Made by a program: the position numbers and the translations under genes | Shown: in pieces, positions 61,599 to 64,000 of the stretch | Position numbering within the stretch: position 1 is the first letter of the stretch | Layout: each line of letters starts with the position of its first letter | Source of the DNA: Arabiibacter massiliensis | GTDB taxonomy: Bacteria; Actinomycetota; Coriobacteriia; Coriobacteriales; Eggerthellaceae | Assembly: GCF_900169505.1 (NCBI RefSeq) | Contig: NZ_LT827021.1 | Span: forward strand, 1,674,001 to 1,738,000 | Direction of reading: 5' to 3' | DNA: 64,000 bases | Notes under the pieces: model-generated | The model's input: only the letters and a program-made list of their open reading frames with translations | Told to the model about the DNA's origin: nothing | Databases searched by the model: none

Positions 61599-62261
61599 TT
61601 ACGCGTAGAAGGCGAAGACGCGCTTGCGCTCGGCGCCGATGGTGGTGAGGCCATTGTGGCCGGGCAGGACAACGGTCTCGTCGGGCAGCACGGCCAGGCG
61701 CTTGAGCGAGCGGCGCATGGCGTTCATGTCGCCGCCTTGGAAGTCCGTGCGGCCGATGGAGCCGCAGAACAGCGTGTCGCCCGACACGAGCACGGGCGCA
61801 CCCGTTGGGTCGGTGCCGAAGCGCGGGTCGATGAACAGGCAGATGCCGCCCTCGGTATGCCCCGGCGTGAGGATGACCTTCCACGGCATGGAGCCGATCT
61901 TGACGATGTCGCCGTCGGCCACCGTATGGTCCACCGGGCAGGGCGTGAAGCGCGTGTCGTCGCGCGGCAGCTTCTTCTCGCCCGTGATCAGGGGCGCGTC
62001 GATAGCCGAGGCGATGACCGTGGCGCCGGTCTTCTCGCGCAGCTCCTTGGCGGCGCCCACGTGGTCGGAGTGGCGATGCGTCAGCACGATGGCGTCCACC
62101 GAGCCGCCCGCCGCCTTGAGGATCTCGTCGGCCTTGCACGTAGGATCCACCACGATGGTGGCCTCGCCGTCCGAGATGATGTACACGTTGTTCTCCAGCA
62201 TGCCGAGCACGAGGTACTCGACGGGCACGCACGTGCCTTGAGCCTTGCGAGTCTGGGCCAT
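61599..62261 (-). CDS. Metallo-beta-lactamase fold hydrolase (glyoxalase II-like)
   Basis: A 220-residue MBL-fold protein with the two-metal motif VLTHRHSDHVGA (HxHxDH, about residues 60-71), later ligands in TPGHTEGGICLF and LVSGDTLFCGSIGR, and the last His in LPGHNG. This order is typical of hydroxyacylglutathione-hydrolase-like enzymes, but specificity is not readable. The ATG at 62261 has AAAGGACGG upstream. It lies 37 bp after the (p)ppGpp synthetase gene and is probably co-transcribed with it, an association seen in many Actinobacteria. Confidence 0.9.
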   Translation of the reverse strand: MAQTRKAQGTCVPVEYLVLGMLENNVYIISDGEATIVVDPTCKADEILKAAGGSVDAIVLTHRHSDHVGAAKELREKTGATVIASAIDAPLITGEKKLPRDDTRFTPCPVDHTVADGDIVKIGSMPWKVILTPGHTEGGICLFIDPRFGTDPTGAPVLVSGDTLFCGSIGRTDFQGGDMNAMRRSLKRLAVLPDETVVLPGHNGLTTIGAERKRVFAFYA

Positions 62262-62298
62262 ATCAGCCGTCCTTTCCCGGCGCCGCGGCGCCTGCGAA

Positions 62299-64000
62299 TC
62301 ACTTCTTCTTGCCGACGCTGGGCACCATGCGGCGGGCGTCGAACACGCCTTCCACGCCGCGCAGCTTGGCCAGCACCACGTCGATGTGGTTGATGTCGGA
62401 CACCTGGAACAGAAAACGCATCTCCACCATGCCGTCGCGGTGCGACGTGGTGGACGACGACAGCACGTTCGCCCCCACCTCCGACAGAATCACCGCCACG
62501 TCGCGCAGCAGGTTCATGCGGTCGAGCGCATCGATGAACACCTCCACCTTGAACGACGTGTTCTTGGGCAGGTCGCTCTCCCACGCCACCTCGATGATGC
62601 GCTCGGGCGACGTCATGAGGTCCTGCGCGTTGGGGCAGTCGGCCCGGTGCACGCTCACGCCGCGTCCGCGCGTGACGAAGCCCAGAATATCGTCGCCCGG
62701 CACGGGGTTGCAGCAGCGCGACAGGCGCACGAGCACGTCGTCGATGCCCTTCACCACCACGCCGTTGGAGCTGTGCGCCTCGTGCTTCTTCGGCCGCTTC
62801 ACGCTGGTCAGCATGGGGGGCAGCTTGCCGGTGGACATGTCGCCCGCGCCGAAACCGGGCGTCTCGGCCTCCTCATTGCCCTTGTCCACGAGGATCTTGA
62901 GCAGGCGGTTGGCCACGTGCTGCGCGCTCTCCTTGCCGGTGCCGATGTGCACGAGCATGTCGTCGGGGTCGTTGTAGCCCATGTGCTCGGCCACCGACTT
63001 CACCGCGCGCATGGACTGCGCGCTCGAGATGCCCAGCCCGTGCTTGCGCATCTCGCGCGTGAGCTTGTCGCGGCCGTTCTGCAAGTCGTCGCCGCGGCTC
63101 ACCTTGCTGAAGTACGAGCGGATCTTGCTGCGGGCGCTCGGCGTCTTCACCAGGTTCAGCCAGTCGCGCGAGGGGCTCGCGCTCTTCTGCGTGAGCACCT
63201 CCACGCGGTCGCCCAGCTGCAGCTCGTAGGTGAGGGGCACGATGGAGCCGTTCACCTTGGCGCCCACGCAGTGGTTGCCTACCTCGGTGTGGATGGCGTA
63301 GGCGAAGTCCACCGGCGTGGACCCGGCCCGCAGGCTCATGACCTCGCCCTTCGGCGTGAACACGAACACCTCGGTGGGCGCGAGGTCAACCTTCAGGTCT
63401 TTGAGGAACTCGCGGGAGTCCTGCGTCTCGTCCTGCCAGTCCACCATCTGGCGCAGCCACGCCAGCTGCTGGTCGATGGCGTCGCCGCCCTTGCCGCCCT
63501 TCTCCTTGTAACGCCAGTGCGCAGCCACGCCGTACTCGCTCTGCCGATGCATGTCCTCGGTGCGGATCTGCACCTCGAGCGGACGGCCCGCCGGCCCGAT
63601 GACCGTGGTGTGCAGACTCTGGTACATGTTGAACTTAGGCATGGCGATGTAGTCTTTGAAGCGGCCGGGCATGGGGTGCCACAGCGTGTGCACCGCGCCG
63701 AGGGCCGAGTAGCAGTCCTTCACCGACTTCACGATGACGCGTACGGCGATGAGGTCGTAGATCTCGGAGAAGCCCTTGCCCTTCTTCGTCATCTTCTGGT
63801 AGATGGAGTAGAGGTGCTTCGGGCGGCCCATGATCTGCGCCTGGATATTCACCTTGTCCATCTCGTCGTGCAGGATGGAGATGATCTGGTCGAGGTAGCC
63901 CTCGCGCTCGGCGCGGCTTTCCGTGACCATGCGGGACACCTGCTTGAACTTGTTGGGCTCGAGGTAGTAGAACGACAGGTCCTCGAGCTCCCACTTGATG
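62299..64000 (-). CDS. rel: Bifunctional (p)ppGpp synthetase/hydrolase, partial
   Basis: The C-terminal 566 residues of a RelA/SpoT homologue; the N-terminus with the HD hydrolase domain is beyond the window. Visible in order: the synthetase domain (YDLIAVRVIVKSVKDCYSAL, GRFKDYIAMPKFNMYQSLHT, EVQIRT), the TGS domain (EVFVFTPKGEVMSLRAGSTP), a helical region, the conserved-cysteine domain (RCCNPVPGDDILGFVTRGRG) and a C-terminal ACT domain. It makes the stringent-response alarmones at the ribosome. The MBL gene follows. The open frame at the window edge (EDLSFYYLEPNKFKQ) matches full-length Rel proteins. Confidence 0.95.
   Translation of the reverse strand, partial: IKWELEDLSFYYLEPNKFKQVSRMVTESRAEREGYLDQIISILHDEMDKVNIQAQIMGRPKHLYSIYQKMTKKGKGFSEIYDLIAVRVIVKSVKDCYSALGAVHTLWHPMPGRFKDYIAMPKFNMYQSLHTTVIGPAGRPLEVQIRTEDMHRQSEYGVAAHWRYKEKGGKGGDAIDQQLAWLRQMVDWQDETQDSREFLKDLKVDLAPTEVFVFTPKGEVMSLRAGSTPVDFAYAIHTEVGNHCVGAKVNGSIVPLTYELQLGDRVEVLTQKSASPSRDWLNLVKTPSARSKIRSYFSKVSRGDDLQNGRDKLTREMRKHGLGISSAQSMRAVKSVAEHMGYNDPDDMLVHIGTGKESAQHVANRLLKILVDKGNEEAETPGFGAGDMSTGKLPPMLTSVKRPKKHEAHSSNGVVVKGIDDVLVRLSRCCNPVPGDDILGFVTRGRGVSVHRADCPNAQDLMTSPERIIEVAWESDLPKNTSFKVEVFIDALDRMNLLRDVAVILSEVGANVLSSSTTSHRDGMVEMRFLFQVSDINHIDVVLAKLRGVEGVFDARRMVPSVGKKK

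Noticed and set aside
61402..62232. A 276-codon frame over the MBL gene and palindromic element
   Set aside because: Shadow frame that reads through the repeat; the true MBL gene is in another frame with all metal ligands.

Overview
The window looks like chromosomal DNA of a high-GC anaerobic gut actinobacterium of the class Coriobacteriia, most like Eggerthella or a close Eggerthellaceae relative. I infer this from the high GC with Actinobacteria-like codon use, two Tat-exported fumarate-reductase-type flavoproteins each next to a regulator with about 12 membrane helices and a LuxR helix-turn-helix, a fused 2-hydroxyacyl-CoA dehydratase activase, a DUF711 (PFL-like) protein and a LAXTG-type sorting peptide. 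No rRNA, prophage, transposase or CRISPR array is visible. Three perfect and one near-perfect parS sites (10381, 15353, 36305, 51091), together with veg, rsmA and metG, suggest the window lies in the ParB/origin-proximal domain.

Layout. 1-4.2 kb: the end of a PLD-like protein, tRNA-Ala, a DUF2975/HTH pair, a radical SAM-SPASM enzyme with a 27-residue peptide gene, and a LysR regulator. 4.2-10.3 kb: apbE, veg, a Cys-rich mini-protein, and the operon metG-tatD-flavodoxin-rsmA, in which tatD has an in-frame TGA. 10.5-16.6 kb: a lipase-like exported protein, a polysaccharide deacetylase lipoprotein, a DUF234 ATPase that looks acquired, an HTH/membrane pair and an alpha/beta hydrolase. 16.7-21.5 kb: rsmI-MATE-YgjP, a lone sorting-signal peptide, a 9-bp tandem array and an aldehyde dehydrogenase. 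21.7-26.8 kb: a compact chemosensory operon cheR-mcp-GGDEF-CheA-like-cheW, whose CheA-like member lacks HPt and the N-box Asn. 26.8-36 kb: peroxidase, ferredoxin-nitroreductase, an EFR1 remnant, a LytR_C lipoprotein, the 1605-residue dehydratase activase, TetR and BirA. 36.5-49.3 kb: DUF711, YccF, flavoprotein and LuxR pair 1, tlyA, frameshifted asd, lysC, and LuxR and flavoprotein pair 2. 49.4-58.6 kb: a PucR-type regulator, a PadR/DUF1700 operon, an MFS transporter, phospholipase C-like and TRIC genes, and a PiT phosphate transporter with two DUF47 partners. 58.9-64 kb: a NarK-like transporter, a DUF559-type protein, an MBL hydrolase and a (p)ppGpp synthetase running off the end.

The most unusual layer is intergenic. 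Several families of palindromic dispersed repeats occupy nearly every gap over 250 bp: four copies of a ~130-bp imperfect palindrome (two with parS at an identical distance), two copies of a 213-bp composite element, four loci of a repeat containing CATCCTGAGCGGAG (one inserted in frame within the activase gene, one overlapping the end of birA), two GTCGAC-core hairpins and several single long inverted repeats. The two broken housekeeping genes (tatD by one stop codon, asd by a 5-bp tandem duplication) may be real lesions or sequence errors. All functional calls come from reading the sequence; no database search was run.
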